Below, in pieces: positions 1 through 7,766 of a DNA stretch of 64,000 nt. Both the position numbers and the translations under genes were made by a program. Position 1 is the first letter of the stretch; every line of letters begins with the position of its first letter. The DNA comes from Streptomyces sp. NRRL S-337 (lineage in GTDB: Bacteria; Actinomycetota; Actinomycetes; Streptomycetales; Streptomycetaceae): positions 1 through 64,000 of the forward strand of contig NZ_JOIX01000002.1 of assembly GCF_000720175.1 (NCBI RefSeq), written 5' to 3'. The notes below the pieces were generated by a model. That model worked only from the letters and a program-made list of their open reading frames with translations. It was not told the DNA's origin and did no database searches.

Positions 1-29
1 ATAGACCTCTTCTTTCGGGGACGCGTCGA

Positions 30-62
30 GGGGCCCGAGTGCCGTATTGGCACCCGGGCCCC
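30..62. terminator. GC-rich hairpin terminator at left edge
   Basis: Two 14-base arms (GGGGCCCGAGTGCC at 30-43, GGCACCCGGGCCCC at 49-62) pair with one mismatch around a 5-base loop. No long T run follows, as is usual for actinomycete terminators. It probably ends a gene lying left of the window. Confidence 0.6.
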
Positions 63-571
63 GAGCTTTCAACACCATCTACCGGCTGACTGCGCCGGCC
101 TTCTTGTTCCGCTGGTCCGCCTGGGAGGGCGGAGGTGCGGGGATCGCGGTTGCGTGACCGGGGACCACCTTCCAATCCGGGGCCTGCGGTACCCGGGCGG
201 TGTCCTGCTTCGCCCGGGCGATCCTGATGGCGTCTGCTCCTTACCTCATTTGGTTACTCGTTACTCGGTTGTACTACTGGATACCGCGGGTACTGCATGC
301 GGCCCCTGGGGCCGCTCGGCCCGGCAGCCAGTGAAGGAACCCACCAATTCCGGCCCCGCCACTCCACTGCCGTTCCGCATCCTGCTTGACCTGCTTGCAC
401 GGCAGTTGCTGAGGGCCAGCCCGGCGGTCACACGCTGAGCCCGCCACCACAACGGCCCCGGAGCGGGTTTGAGCGCACAACGCATGAACAGCAGGCGATC
501 CCCAGCACGGCAGGCTCCGGAGCCCTGGCGCCCTTGAAGGCGGCGACAGACCCACCGGCATCCCTCGCACC
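63..571. other. No convincing gene
   Basis: I see no coding stretch with family signal or ribosome site here. The open frames on both strands read as low-complexity, GC-driven translations. Confidence 0.5.
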
Positions 572-722
572 CGCAACGTCGCCCGCGCTCTCGCTGACAG
601 CCTCGACTCGGCCCTCCCCCCGACTCGGCCCTGCCCTCCCAACCGCGGAAACGCTGGCCCTGACGGTCTCCGAACTCGCTGCCACCGCCCTGTGCCACGG
701 CGGCGGCCACTACCTCCTCGGT
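572..722 (+). pseudogene. Remnant of RsbW-type anti-sigma ATPase (HATPase_c)
   Basis: The frame at 648-722 encodes ETLALTVSELAATALCHGGG, which resembles the N-box of the RsbW/SpoIIAB-like ATP-binding proteins common in Streptomyces (typically VSELVTNAxxHG). Just upstream a different frame carries RNVARALADSLDS, resembling the helix that precedes this motif. The two parts are out of frame and no start or C-terminal ATP lid is seen, so this is read as a short decayed fragment. Its end overlaps the last codons of the opposite-strand gene. The match is by eye only. Confidence 0.35.
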
Positions 723-1354
723 TCAGGGGGTGTGAGGCTGTCAAGTCGTGCTGCGAGGTCGGGGTGGGTGGTGGTCAGGTGGGGGCGGGTGGCGTTGAGG
801 GGGCGGACGAGCTCGGCGGGGTCGTCGTGGGCAAGGGCCGCGTGGAGCTGGCTGAGCGGGAAGCTGGCCGCAGTGGGCAGGTCGGTGAGGGCGGTGATCT
901 GACCGGCGATGCTGCGCAGAACGGCTGCATTGCGGCGGGCCCAGGTGGCGGTGGTGCGTTCGGCAGCGCGGCGTTCGCGGATGGCCTGGACGCGTTGTTC
1001 GCCGGTGGTTCCGGCGGGGCCGGGCCGGTTGCGCAGGTAGCGGCGTTCGGCGGCTTGGCGGCTGGCGACGCCGAGGGGGTGAGCGAGGTCGGCCCAGCTG
1101 GCACCCGCGTGGCGGGCGGTTTCGATCAGGCCGGTTTCCCATCCGGCGAGTTGCTCACGTACCTGCCGCAGCAGCAGAAGCGAGGCCAGGGCCTGCTCCG
1201 GGCCGACGTCTTGAGCCTCGGCAGTGCCGGGCGCGTTGTGCCGAGCGGCATGCAGGGCGTCGTCTATGGCTTGAAGGGCTGCCGCGGCGGCGAGGAACGA
1301 CGCGGGACTCTGCGCGTCGGCGCTGGACGATGCCGGCTGGTCGGCTGGGGTCAT
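710..1354 (-). CDS. Probable regulator of the adjacent small heat-shock gene
   Basis: A soluble protein of about 214 residues. The segment GASWADLAHPLGVASRQAAE around residues 85-105 looks like a helix-turn-helix, preceded by a helical region with WETGLIETARHAG. Proteins of this kind sit beside hsp20 genes in Streptomyces and are usually labelled HSP18 transcriptional regulators. The gene is divergent from the Hsp20 gene at 1481 across a 126-bp spacer holding an inverted repeat. The start at 1354 is preferred over the ATG at 1375 because GGAGGT lies 4-9 bases upstream of it. The regulatory role is inferred from context; it is not a RheA/MerR-type protein. Confidence 0.65.
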   Translation of the reverse strand: MTPADQPASSSADAQSPASFLAAAAALQAIDDALHAARHNAPGTAEAQDVGPEQALASLLLLRQVREQLAGWETGLIETARHAGASWADLAHPLGVASRQAAERRYLRNRPGPAGTTGEQRVQAIRERRAAERTTATWARRNAAVLRSIAGQITALTDLPTAASFPLSQLHAALAHDDPAELVRPLNATRPHLTTTHPDLAARLDSLTPPEPRR

Positions 1355-1370
1355 GGGCACCTCCCTCAGG

Positions 1371-1423
1371 GTCATCCTTTAGATGACGTAATATTTGTCA
1401 TCCACTGGACGACATGATACAAC
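1371..1423 (+). promoter_or_regulatory. hsp20 promoter overlapped by an inverted-repeat operator
   Basis: GATGAC (1382-1387) and GTCATC (1397-1402) form an inverted repeat with a 9-bp AT-rich centre, and GTCATCC recurs at 1371-1377. The right arm overlaps TTGTCA (1395-1400), which lies 17 bp from TACAAC (1418-1423), a plausible -35/-10 pair for the Hsp20 gene. A repressor on this repeat would block that promoter and could also act on the divergent gene. Confidence 0.5.
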
Positions 1424-1480
1424 GGTTTCAGTGAGGCGCATTGGCAGCAACTGCCCCGGACCTCCTGGAGGTGTTTTCCG

Positions 1481-1912
1481 ATGTTGATGCGCACTGACCC
1501 CTTCCGTGAGCTCGACCGGCTGGCGCAGCAGCTGGTGGGCCCGGGTACCTGGTCACGGCCGTCCCCGATGCCGATGGACGCCTACCGCGAGGGTGACCAG
1601 TACGTGGTGGCCTTCGACCTCCCCGGCGTCAGCGCGGACGCGATCGACATTGATGTCGAACGGAACATGCTGACCGTCAAGGCCGAGCGCCGGCCCGTGG
1701 CGAAGTCCGACGACGCGCAGATAGAGCTGTCGGAACGGCCGCAGGGCGTCTTCTCCCGCCAGATCGTGCTGGCCGACACGCTGGACACCGAGCGCATCCA
1801 GGCCGACTACGACGCAGGCGTGCTCACCCTGCGTATCCCGATCACCGAGCGCGCCAAGCCCCGCAAGATCGGCATCGGCGTCGGATCCGGCCGCACGGAG
1901 ATCTCCGGCTGA
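1481..1912 (+). CDS. Small heat-shock protein, Hsp20/alpha-crystallin family
   Basis: An ATP-independent holdase chaperone of 143 residues, normal for the family. The alpha-crystallin domain spans about residues 25-130, with the typical [16 protein letters not shown] and the C-terminal strand [18 protein letters not shown]. The I-x-I-type motif RKIGIGV near the C-terminus would mediate oligomer assembly. GGAGG lies 10 bases upstream of the ATG. It is divergent from a probable regulator (710-1354), and a hairpin terminator follows at 1939. It is likely heat- or stress-induced from the operator-covered promoter at 1371-1423. Confidence 0.93.
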   Translation: MLMRTDPFRELDRLAQQLVGPGTWSRPSPMPMDAYREGDQYVVAFDLPGVSADAIDIDVERNMLTVKAERRPVAKSDDAQIELSERPQGVFSRQIVLADTLDTERIQADYDAGVLTLRIPITERAKPRKIGIGVGSGRTEISG

Positions 1913-1938
1913 CCAGGACAGACGAGGGCTGAACAGCG

Positions 1939-1980
1939 GCGGAGGACGGGTGTCTGATCTCCCCCTCGCCCGTCCTCCGC
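1939..1980 (+). terminator. Terminator after hsp20
   Basis: Perfect 12-bp arms GCGGAGGACGGG (1939-1950) and CCCGTCCTCCGC (1969-1980) with an 18-base loop, 26 bases past the Hsp20 stop codon. Confidence 0.6.
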
Positions 1981-2012
1981 GCCCGTGAACCGAGGAAGGG
2001 GTGGCGGCCGCC

Positions 2013-2408
2013 GTGACTGTGCTACGTGAAGCGTTTCTCGACCATGTGAAGGAACGCGGCGAGTACGAGACCTTGCAGGAGGCCGAACGCGCGGCCCGCG
2101 TGGTGCTCGCCCTGCTGGGCGCACACCTGGTGGGCGAGGTACGCGCCCAGCTGGCGGCGCGTCTGCCGGAAGGCTTCGCCCTGATCCTCCTCAACCCGCT
2201 GCAGAGCGCCGAGCCGCTGCCACCTGAGCGGTTCGTGCGGGCGACGGCGGCCTGGATCGAGGGCGCGACTGAACAGACCGCGGCTTGGGACGTCAGCGCC
2301 GTCCTCAGTACCGTCGCCGACGCCGCCGGCGACGACCTCCTGAAGGAGATCCTGCTCCAGCTTCCCGCGGGCTACGACCTGCTCTTCGGCCACCCCCAGC
2401 CCATCTGA
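2013..2408 (+). CDS. DUF2267 protein
   Basis: A soluble, mostly helical protein of about 131 residues matching the DUF2267 pattern: an N-terminal helix FLDHVKERGEYETLQEAERA, a middle PEGFALILLNPL and a C-terminal LQLPAGYDLLFG. The function of the family is unknown; members often sit near small heat-shock genes in actinobacteria, as here. AGGAAGGGG at 1993-2001 fits the GTG at 2013 better than the GTG at 2001, which it would overlap; GTG 2019 is also possible. A second, decayed copy follows at once. Confidence 0.7.
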   Translation: MTVLREAFLDHVKERGEYETLQEAERAARVVLALLGAHLVGEVRAQLAARLPEGFALILLNPLQSAEPLPPERFVRATAAWIEGATEQTAAWDVSAVLSTVADAAGDDLLKEILLQLPAGYDLLFGHPQPI

Positions 2409-2545
2409 CCGCCCACTCGTCCGCCCGGTGACCGTACACCGACCACCACGACTCGGTGACAGCGGTGCCAGCGGTGCCAGCCAGGCAATCACCGCGGTGA
2501 TGTCTGACCAGAGCGCACCGCTCACTCCAGCCCTGCGACAGGGCG

Positions 2546-2862
2546 TACGAGCAGATGCTGGAGCAGGGCCGATCCGTTACCACGGCGCCTACCCAACCCT
2601 CGAGAAGGCCGAGGAAGCCGTCCGCCTCGTCCACGCGGGACTGGGACGCCGACTGACCGGCGACGAACGCGTCGAACTGACCGCCCGCACCGGCGCCTCA
2701 CTGGCCACCAACCGCTGGGGCACCGGCTCCGACACCGGCTCCGTCTTCTCGGCCGTTGCGGCCTGCGCCGGCCCCGCCGCCCTCCTCACCCGCATCCTTC
2801 AACAGCTCCCCTCCGGCTACGCGCTGCTGTTCGGCCGCGCCGAACTCACCTCCGCGGCGTAG
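2546..2862 (+). pseudogene. Decayed second DUF2267 gene (frameshift plus internal deletion)
   Basis: The C-terminal half in one frame (RYHGAYPTLEKAEEAV... to LLTRILQQLPSGYALLFGRA) is a clear DUF2267 copy. The expected first strand YEQMLEQ is present just upstream (2546-2566) in another frame, separated by 8 bases, so the frame is broken at about 2567-2574. The middle of the domain is also missing: ELTARTGAS joins directly to TNRWGTGSDTGSVFSAVA with roughly 30 residues absent relative to the intact copy at 2013. An open frame from 2428 spans the region but gives a non-family N-terminus. Confidence 0.6.
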
Positions 2863-3751
2863 ACGGCGACGTGCGCGCTCAGGGCGGGCGCGACCGCCCC
2901 GCCGCTGCCCTTGCCGGGCGCGCCCGGGGCCCGCGGGGTGCCCACGGCGCCTGGCGCCCGGGCCCGCGAGGTGACCACCATCGCCTGCCCGTCCGCCGCA
3001 CCGACGAACCGGCAGGCGTGGCCAAGCACATCAGGTGCTGGGAAAGAACTCCCCCGCGGGCTGCGCGGTGTCGAGCGCGGTGCCCACGTCGGCGCCTCAG
3101 TAGCCGACCGGCCCGTCGGTGCCGAGCTCCGGAAGCTCCTGGAGGGCATGCAGGGTCGCCAGGTACTCGGGCACGGTGAGCTCCGCCAGGTGGGCGTTGT
3201 AGCGGACGACGATCGGGCCTTCCGGCTCACCTGCCGCCCTCGCCCGGAGGGTTCGGCGATTTACGCCTAGTCGTACGCCGTTTTTGCCTCGTCGTACGCC
3301 GTGCGCGGCCGGCCGCCGTGACCAGGCGCGTCAACGACGCGACGTGGAGGCCGCAGCCGGTCACCAGGAGGCGGGCCCGACCGCCCGACGCCGGGTGGCC
3401 TCGTGGAGCAGTCATCACGACGGGCCATCGCCATCCTCCCCACCGGCATTCAGCCCGCCCCTGCTCGCTCACCCCAGGACAGATTGCCGGCACAGCTCGT
3501 GGCCGATTCCTGCGCGAGCCATGACAGCACCCCGGAGGATCAAGGACAGGCTGCCCACATCGCCCAGTGCGCCCCGCCGCAGGGCTGAGCCACAGGCCGC
3601 CGAGCTTGGGCCGGCTGGGCTGCCTCGCAAGCCGTTGGGGCGCAAGATTACGGCCCACGTCGTCCTAGCAGGCGGGTGAGCGGGACGGACCGTAGCGTGA
3701 AAGGGCCGGGCTGGGCGGGCCGGGGCCGGGGGCGCAGAAGGGACGGTGGCC
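2863..3751. other. Gene-poor stretch with one coding-like fragment
   Basis: No complete gene is supported. On the minus strand at about 3240-3097 a short coherent reading (VRYNAHLAELTVPEYLATLH, then ALQELPELGTDGPVGY and a stop) looks like the C-terminus of a lost protein that I cannot identify. A 17-bp direct repeat lies at 3265-3302. The open frames covering the rest look like shadows. Confidence 0.4.
3265..3302. repeat. Two 17-bp direct repeats, period 21
   Basis: GCCTAGTCGTACGCCGT at 3265-3281 recurs as GCCTCGTCGTACGCCGT at 3286-3302, one mismatch, offset by 21 bp (about two helical turns). There is no gene immediately beside it. Confidence 0.6.
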
Positions 3752-4987
3752 ATGGCGGGCATGGATTACGCAGCGCTGTTCGCCGCCACCCCGAGCCCGT
3801 ATCTGGTGCTGGGAACGGATCTGGTGATCGTGGAGGTCAACCAGGCCTACCTCGACGCGACCGGCCGGACGCGGGAAGACCTGATCGGGAGATACGTCTT
3901 CGATGCCTTCCCGGACAACCCGGACGACCCCGAAGCCGACGGGGTACGGAACCTGAGTGCCTCGCTGCACCGCGTCCTGACCACGGGCGAGCCCGACCCG
4001 ATGGCACTGCAGAAGTACGACATCCCCATCATGGGCCGGCCGGGGGTGTTTGAGGAGCGGTGGTGGTCCCCGGTCAACACGCCGATCCTTGCCACGGACG
4101 GCTCGGTGGAGTGGATCATCCACCGGGTGGAGGACGTGACGGCGTTCGTCCAAGCTCGCACCGGTGCCCGGCCGCCGACCGAGCAGCTGACCGAACGCGA
4201 AGCGTTGGAGGCCGAGCTGTACGCGCGGGCCCGGGAGCTGCAGCGGCTGAACGAGGAGCTCCGGCGGGCCCACGCCCGCGAGCGCCAGGTGGCCGTCACC
4301 TTGCAGGAGGGCATGCTCCAGGTACCCGACCTGGCCCGGCACCCAAACGTCGCCGTGCGCTATCTGCCCGCAGCCGGATCGCTGAACGTGTGCGGCGACT
4401 GGTATGACGTGGCAGACCTGACCGACGGCCGCTTCTCGTTGGCGGTGGGCGACGTCGTCGGTCACGGCCTGGAGGCCGCCGCCGTCATGGGAATGCTCCG
4501 CAGCGCACTGAGCGCGGCCATCCGCGCCCTGGAGCGGCCGGCCCAGGCGCTGGAGGTACTGGGGCTGTACGCCCGCTCGGTCGACGGCGCGCTGAACACC
4601 ACCGCCGTCAAAGCACTGGTCGACCCCACAAGCTGCCTGATCATCTACAGCAACGCCGGCCACCCGCCCCCGATCCTGCTACGCGCCGACGGCGCCTGCG
4701 AGCTGCTGGACCAGGCCACCGACCCGCCCCTGGGCGTTCGCCCCCTACACGTCCCCCGTCCCCAGGCCACGGCCACCTACAGCACCGGCGACACCCTCGT
4801 GCTCTACACCGACGGCCTGATCGAACGCCGCGACGAAGACATCGACACCGGCCTGGCCCGGCTGGTAAATACCCTCAGCCAGTCCAGCCAGCTCACCCCG
4901 GAGCACATGGCCGACACCGTCCTGGCCCGCCTCGGCCTGGCCGGCGGCGGCCGCGACGACATCGCACTGATCATCGCCCGGCTGTGA
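3752..4987 (+). CDS. PAS domain / SpoIIE-type PP2C serine phosphatase
   Basis: A cytosolic protein of about 411 residues with three parts: a PAS domain (about 5-130, VLGTDLVIVEVNQAYLDATG), a charged coiled coil (about 145-185, LTEREALEAELYARARELQR) and a PP2C/SpoIIE phosphatase domain (about 190-410). Metal-binding motifs are visible: GDWYDV, VGDVVGHG and the C-terminal GGRDDIALI. Such proteins dephosphorylate anti-sigma-factor antagonists in partner-switching pathways, with the PAS domain sensing the signal. AAGGGA lies 8 bases before the ATG at 3752, preferred over the GTG at 3746. No kinase or antagonist gene is adjacent. Confidence 0.88.
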   Translation: MAGMDYAALFAATPSPYLVLGTDLVIVEVNQAYLDATGRTREDLIGRYVFDAFPDNPDDPEADGVRNLSASLHRVLTTGEPDPMALQKYDIPIMGRPGVFEERWWSPVNTPILATDGSVEWIIHRVEDVTAFVQARTGARPPTEQLTEREALEAELYARARELQRLNEELRRAHARERQVAVTLQEGMLQVPDLARHPNVAVRYLPAAGSLNVCGDWYDVADLTDGRFSLAVGDVVGHGLEAAAVMGMLRSALSAAIRALERPAQALEVLGLYARSVDGALNTTAVKALVDPTSCLIIYSNAGHPPPILLRADGACELLDQATDPPLGVRPLHVPRPQATATYSTGDTLVLYTDGLIERRDEDIDTGLARLVNTLSQSSQLTPEHMADTVLARLGLAGGGRDDIALIIARL

Positions 4988-5367
4988 TCCAGCGCCCCTC
5001 CTCACCCAAGATCGCCATCCCGGGTGAGCGCGGAGATCTTCGGTGGTCTTCTCATTCCGCCGCCGTCGAGCAGATCGGCAGGTCTTGCAGCAACTGCAGC
5101 AACTGCAGGTGGCTGCGTAGCTCTCAACGGGTTCTGGTCCACTTCTTGTGGTCGCTTGCGTTGAGTGGATGCCGATCTTCGTGTCGCGGTGTGTTGGAGA
5201 GTCACTGCGCACGCCTGTGCATGATCAATCAAGATGACTTCCGCTGCCACTCGCTGTCTTCGGTGAATCCTGCGGACGGCGGGAAGGCGCCGTTGTTCGC
5301 TTCCAGCGACGCGTTCCCATCCGGCCTTCGCAGTTGAGAGTGCAGTCGGGGGTGCTGGCGGGTAGGC
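4988..5367. other. Intergenic, no gene seen
   Basis: This lies between the convergent phosphatase and epoxide hydrolase genes. The open frames on both strands lack family signal. A short GCAACTGCA direct repeat occurs near 5090-5110. Confidence 0.5.
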
Positions 5368-5397
5368 GTCGAGGTCTACCATCCGAAAGACCTCGAC
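5368..5397 (-). terminator. Hairpin downstream of epoxide hydrolase
   Basis: Perfect 10-bp arms GTCGAGGTCT (5368-5377) and AGACCTCGAC (5388-5397) around a 10-base loop, 75 bp past the minus-strand stop at 5473. It may also stop the convergent phosphatase transcript. Confidence 0.5.
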
Positions 5398-5472
5398 AAC
5401 TCGGCCTGGAAGCCGTCGGGCAACGCCTTGAGCCGGACCAGGCGATGATCGAGCGCCGGCACCAAGCCGCGT

Positions 5473-6645
5473 TCACCGATTGGCGGCCAGCACTGCCGCG
5501 AGGCCCTCTTGTAGGTCTTTGACGAAATACTCGGGAACCTCCAGCGACGGAAAATGTCCCCCGATTTCGGGCGACCGCCATCGGACGATCTGTCGGTACC
5601 GCTCCTGCGCCCAGGGGCGCGGACACTTCTCGATGTCGCGGGGATACATGGTGACTGCTGACGGGACGTCGACCCGAAGTTCGGGGTCGAGCGAGTTGTG
5701 GCTTTCGTAGTAAATGCGGGCCGCCGATGCGCCGGTCCGGGTCAGCCAATACAGGGTGACGTCGTCGAGAATGCGGTCTCTGGAAATCCTCTCGAACGGG
5801 CTGTCCTCGGTGTCCGACCACTCGGCGAACTTGTCGAAGATCCAGGCGAGAAGCCCGATCGGGGAGTCGACGAGCGAGTAGCCGATGGTCTGCGGTCGGG
5901 TTGCCTGCTGTTTCGCGTACGCCGCGCGGTGGCGCCAGAAATGGCGGGTTTCCTCGGCCCACTTGCGCTCGACCGCCGTCAGCCCGTCCGTTGTCAACCC
6001 GGGCGGTGCCTCCGCGAACGTTGTGTGGATGCCGAGAACGTGCGCCGGGAACCTGCCGCCGATGACCGTGGTGATATTGCCTCCCCAGTCGCCGCCGTGG
6101 GCTGCGAACTTGCTGTATCCGAGCCGTCCCATGAGTTCCACCCATGCGGCCGCGATCTTTTCGGTTCCCCACCCGGTGGTGGCCGGCTTGTCGCTGTAAC
6201 CAAAGCCTGGTAGCGACGGGACCACGACGTGGAACGCCGGCGCGTCAGCATCTTTCGGATCTGCCAGCTCGTCCACTACATCGATGAATTCAGCAATGCT
6301 GCCCGGCCAGCCGTGCGTCAAGATCAGAGGAGTGGCGTCCGCGCGCGCGGATCGGCGGTGCAGGAAGTGGATTCCCAGATCGTCAATGGTCATGCGGAAC
6401 TGGCCGATCTGGTTGAGCCGCGCTTCGAACGACCGCCAGTTGTACCCGGTGCGCCAGTAGTTCACGACATCGACGAGGTCGGCGAGCGGAACGCCCTGCT
6501 CCCAACGGAGAGGGCCGGGCGCGGCGCGATGAACGGTCTCGGCCTCGGGCAGTCGCGCCGCGGCCAGTCGCGCGCGCAGATCGTCGAGGTCGGCGTCAGT
6601 TGCGTGGGCTTCAAATGCTTGCACGTCGCTGGTCGGTCGGGGCAT
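5473..6645 (-). CDS. Epoxide hydrolase, EHN/alpha-beta hydrolase family
   Basis: 390 residues, the usual length for microsomal-type epoxide hydrolases. It has the N-terminal EHN domain (about 8-115, including PLADLVDVVNYWRTGYNWR), the oxyanion motif HGWPGS (111-116) and the nucleophile Asp186 in HGGDWGGN. A C-terminal GGHFPSLEVPE supplies the probable catalytic His. The enzyme would open epoxides to diols in the cytosol; the substrate is unknown. AGGAGG lies 5 bases before the ATG. It is divergent from a CGNR regulator, and two copies of a near-palindromic motif lie in the 102-bp spacer, so it is probably that regulator's target. Confidence 0.9.
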   Translation of the reverse strand: MPRPTSDVQAFEAHATDADLDDLRARLAAARLPEAETVHRAAPGPLRWEQGVPLADLVDVVNYWRTGYNWRSFEARLNQIGQFRMTIDDLGIHFLHRRSARADATPLILTHGWPGSIAEFIDVVDELADPKDADAPAFHVVVPSLPGFGYSDKPATTGWGTEKIAAAWVELMGRLGYSKFAAHGGDWGGNITTVIGGRFPAHVLGIHTTFAEAPPGLTTDGLTAVERKWAEETRHFWRHRAAYAKQQATRPQTIGYSLVDSPIGLLAWIFDKFAEWSDTEDSPFERISRDRILDDVTLYWLTRTGASAARIYYESHNSLDPELRVDVPSAVTMYPRDIEKCPRPWAQERYRQIVRWRSPEIGGHFPSLEVPEYFVKDLQEGLAAVLAANR

Positions 6646-6686
6646 GAGACCTCCTGGCCATCGTGGAGCCGGCTACGACCTGCCGC

Positions 6687-6745
6687 GAACCGGCTAAGAC
6701 GGTTCTAGCAGCCTCCAGGCCGCGCTGCAACCAGCTAAGGTGGTT
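6687..6745. promoter_or_regulatory. Two near-identical operators between epoxide hydrolase and CGNR regulator
   Basis: AACCGGCTAAGACGGTT (6688-6704) and AACCAGCTAAGGTGGTT (6729-6745) share the pattern AACCRGCTAAGRYGGTT. Each is an inverted repeat (AACCG/CGGTT and AACCA/TGGTT) around a 7-bp GCTAAGR core. Their spacing of 41 bp is close to four helical turns. The second ends 2 bp before the CGNR start codon and overlaps its ribosome site, pointing to autoregulation. Confidence 0.65.
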
Positions 6746-6747
6746 CC

Positions 6748-7323
6748 ATGCGTGCTGTCTTCCCTGACTTCCGCCTCGGCAACGTGCTGGCGACCAGCTT
6801 CACGGGGACTCTGTCGGAGCGTCACGGCGACGCTGTGGAGCGCATTCCCGTGCCGCACCGACTCGTCGACTGGCTGACAGTGAGCGGTCTCGCCGTGGAG
6901 TCCTGCACCCCTGCCCAGCTCGACCTCGCCCGGGAACTGAGGGAGTCGATTCACGCCGCCGCGACAGCGGCCGCGATCCAGGACGCTCTCCCCGCATCTG
7001 CTGTCCAAGTCATCAATGACTGCAGCACTCAGGGTCGGGCCGCGGCCATCCTGACGCCCGAGGGTAAGCGGCGATGGCGGCTCAGCTCGGCTTCCTGCGT
7101 GGAAGATGCCCTCAGCGTGATCGCCGCCGACGCGATCAGCATCATCGCGGGCGAACGAGACGGAAAATTGGCCTTGTGTGCCTCACCAACCTGCCGAGCC
7201 GCCTTCTTCGACACCAGCCAAAGCCGCACCCGCAAATGGTGCGACATGAACACGTGCGGCAACCGTCAGAAGAAAGCGCGTTTCAATGCCAACCACCGCA
7301 AAAACCCTAGATCAGCGGAGTGA
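6748..7323 (+). CDS. CGNR zinc-finger transcriptional regulator
   Basis: 191 residues: an N-terminal ABATE-like helical domain (about 10-140), which in this family is thought to bind a small-molecule effector, and a C-terminal CGNR zinc finger. Zinc ligands are visible as C144, C149, C165 and C170 in LCASPTC...KWCDMNTCGNR, followed by the basic helix RQKKARF that would contact DNA. It is divergent from the epoxide hydrolase and overlaps its own putative operator, so it probably controls both genes. The operator pair also supplies the weak ribosome site AAGGTGG. Strong by motif. Confidence 0.9.
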   Translation: MRAVFPDFRLGNVLATSFTGTLSERHGDAVERIPVPHRLVDWLTVSGLAVESCTPAQLDLARELRESIHAAATAAAIQDALPASAVQVINDCSTQGRAAAILTPEGKRRWRLSSASCVEDALSVIAADAISIIAGERDGKLALCASPTCRAAFFDTSQSRTRKWCDMNTCGNRQKKARFNANHRKNPRSAE

Positions 7324-7420
7324 TCGGGTACATCCAAGCGGGCCTCACTCCTGCGAAACATCTGTCGCGTTGGGTGCACCCCAACGGCACCACTAAGAGC
7401 CATCCGCGACTTGCTGCCCC

Positions 7421-7531
7421 TCACCGCCGATCGGCCGCACCTGCGTTGAAGAGCAGTTCGCCGGTGTTCACCGCCTGTGCGTACCCGGACCTGCGGGGAT
7501 CGTCGGCCCCGGGCACCTGCACATGCCGCAC
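7421..7531 (-). pseudogene. N-terminal fragment of a RidA-family protein
   Basis: The minus strand reads VRHVQVPGADDPRRSGYAQA then VNTGELLFNAGAADRR and a stop. The YAQAVxTGxLLFxxG pattern is the N-terminal signature of RidA (YjgF) enamine deaminases. The reading is cut off where the family continues with VSGQxP, and no good start is visible, so only the first quarter remains. Confidence 0.5.
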
Positions 7532-7683
7532 GATGGTCTCGCCCCGCGGCGGCCGGGTGTTCCTGACGGTCACTGGGCATGCCTGGTTTCCGACCAGTGG
7601 GGTGGGGTCGGATGCCCGGCCCGTGCGGGGGAAACGAAGCTCGTGAGCGAACCGTTCGTCCCCGGCCGAACTGTTATCGACCG

Positions 7684-7723
7684 TGCCGCGTCGTCGGCCA
7701 CCCTGCCGCGTCGTCGGCCACCC
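7684..7723. repeat. Tandem 20-bp duplication
   Basis: TGCCGCGTCGTCGGCCACCC occurs twice in perfect tandem (7684-7703, 7704-7723), just past the P450 stop codon. Confidence 0.75.
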
Positions 7724-7766
7724 ACCTGCCGGCGCGGACAGGCAGGTTCACAGACCGACGGCTTGC

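Larger units (their letters stand above)
7324..7766. other. Intergenic with RidA fragment, hairpin and tandem repeat
   Basis: No intact gene. A small hairpin (CGTTGGG 7368-7374, CCCAACG 7380-7386) may terminate the CGNR transcript. A RidA-like fragment (7421-7531) and a 20-bp tandem duplication (7684-7723) are listed separately. Confidence 0.45.
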
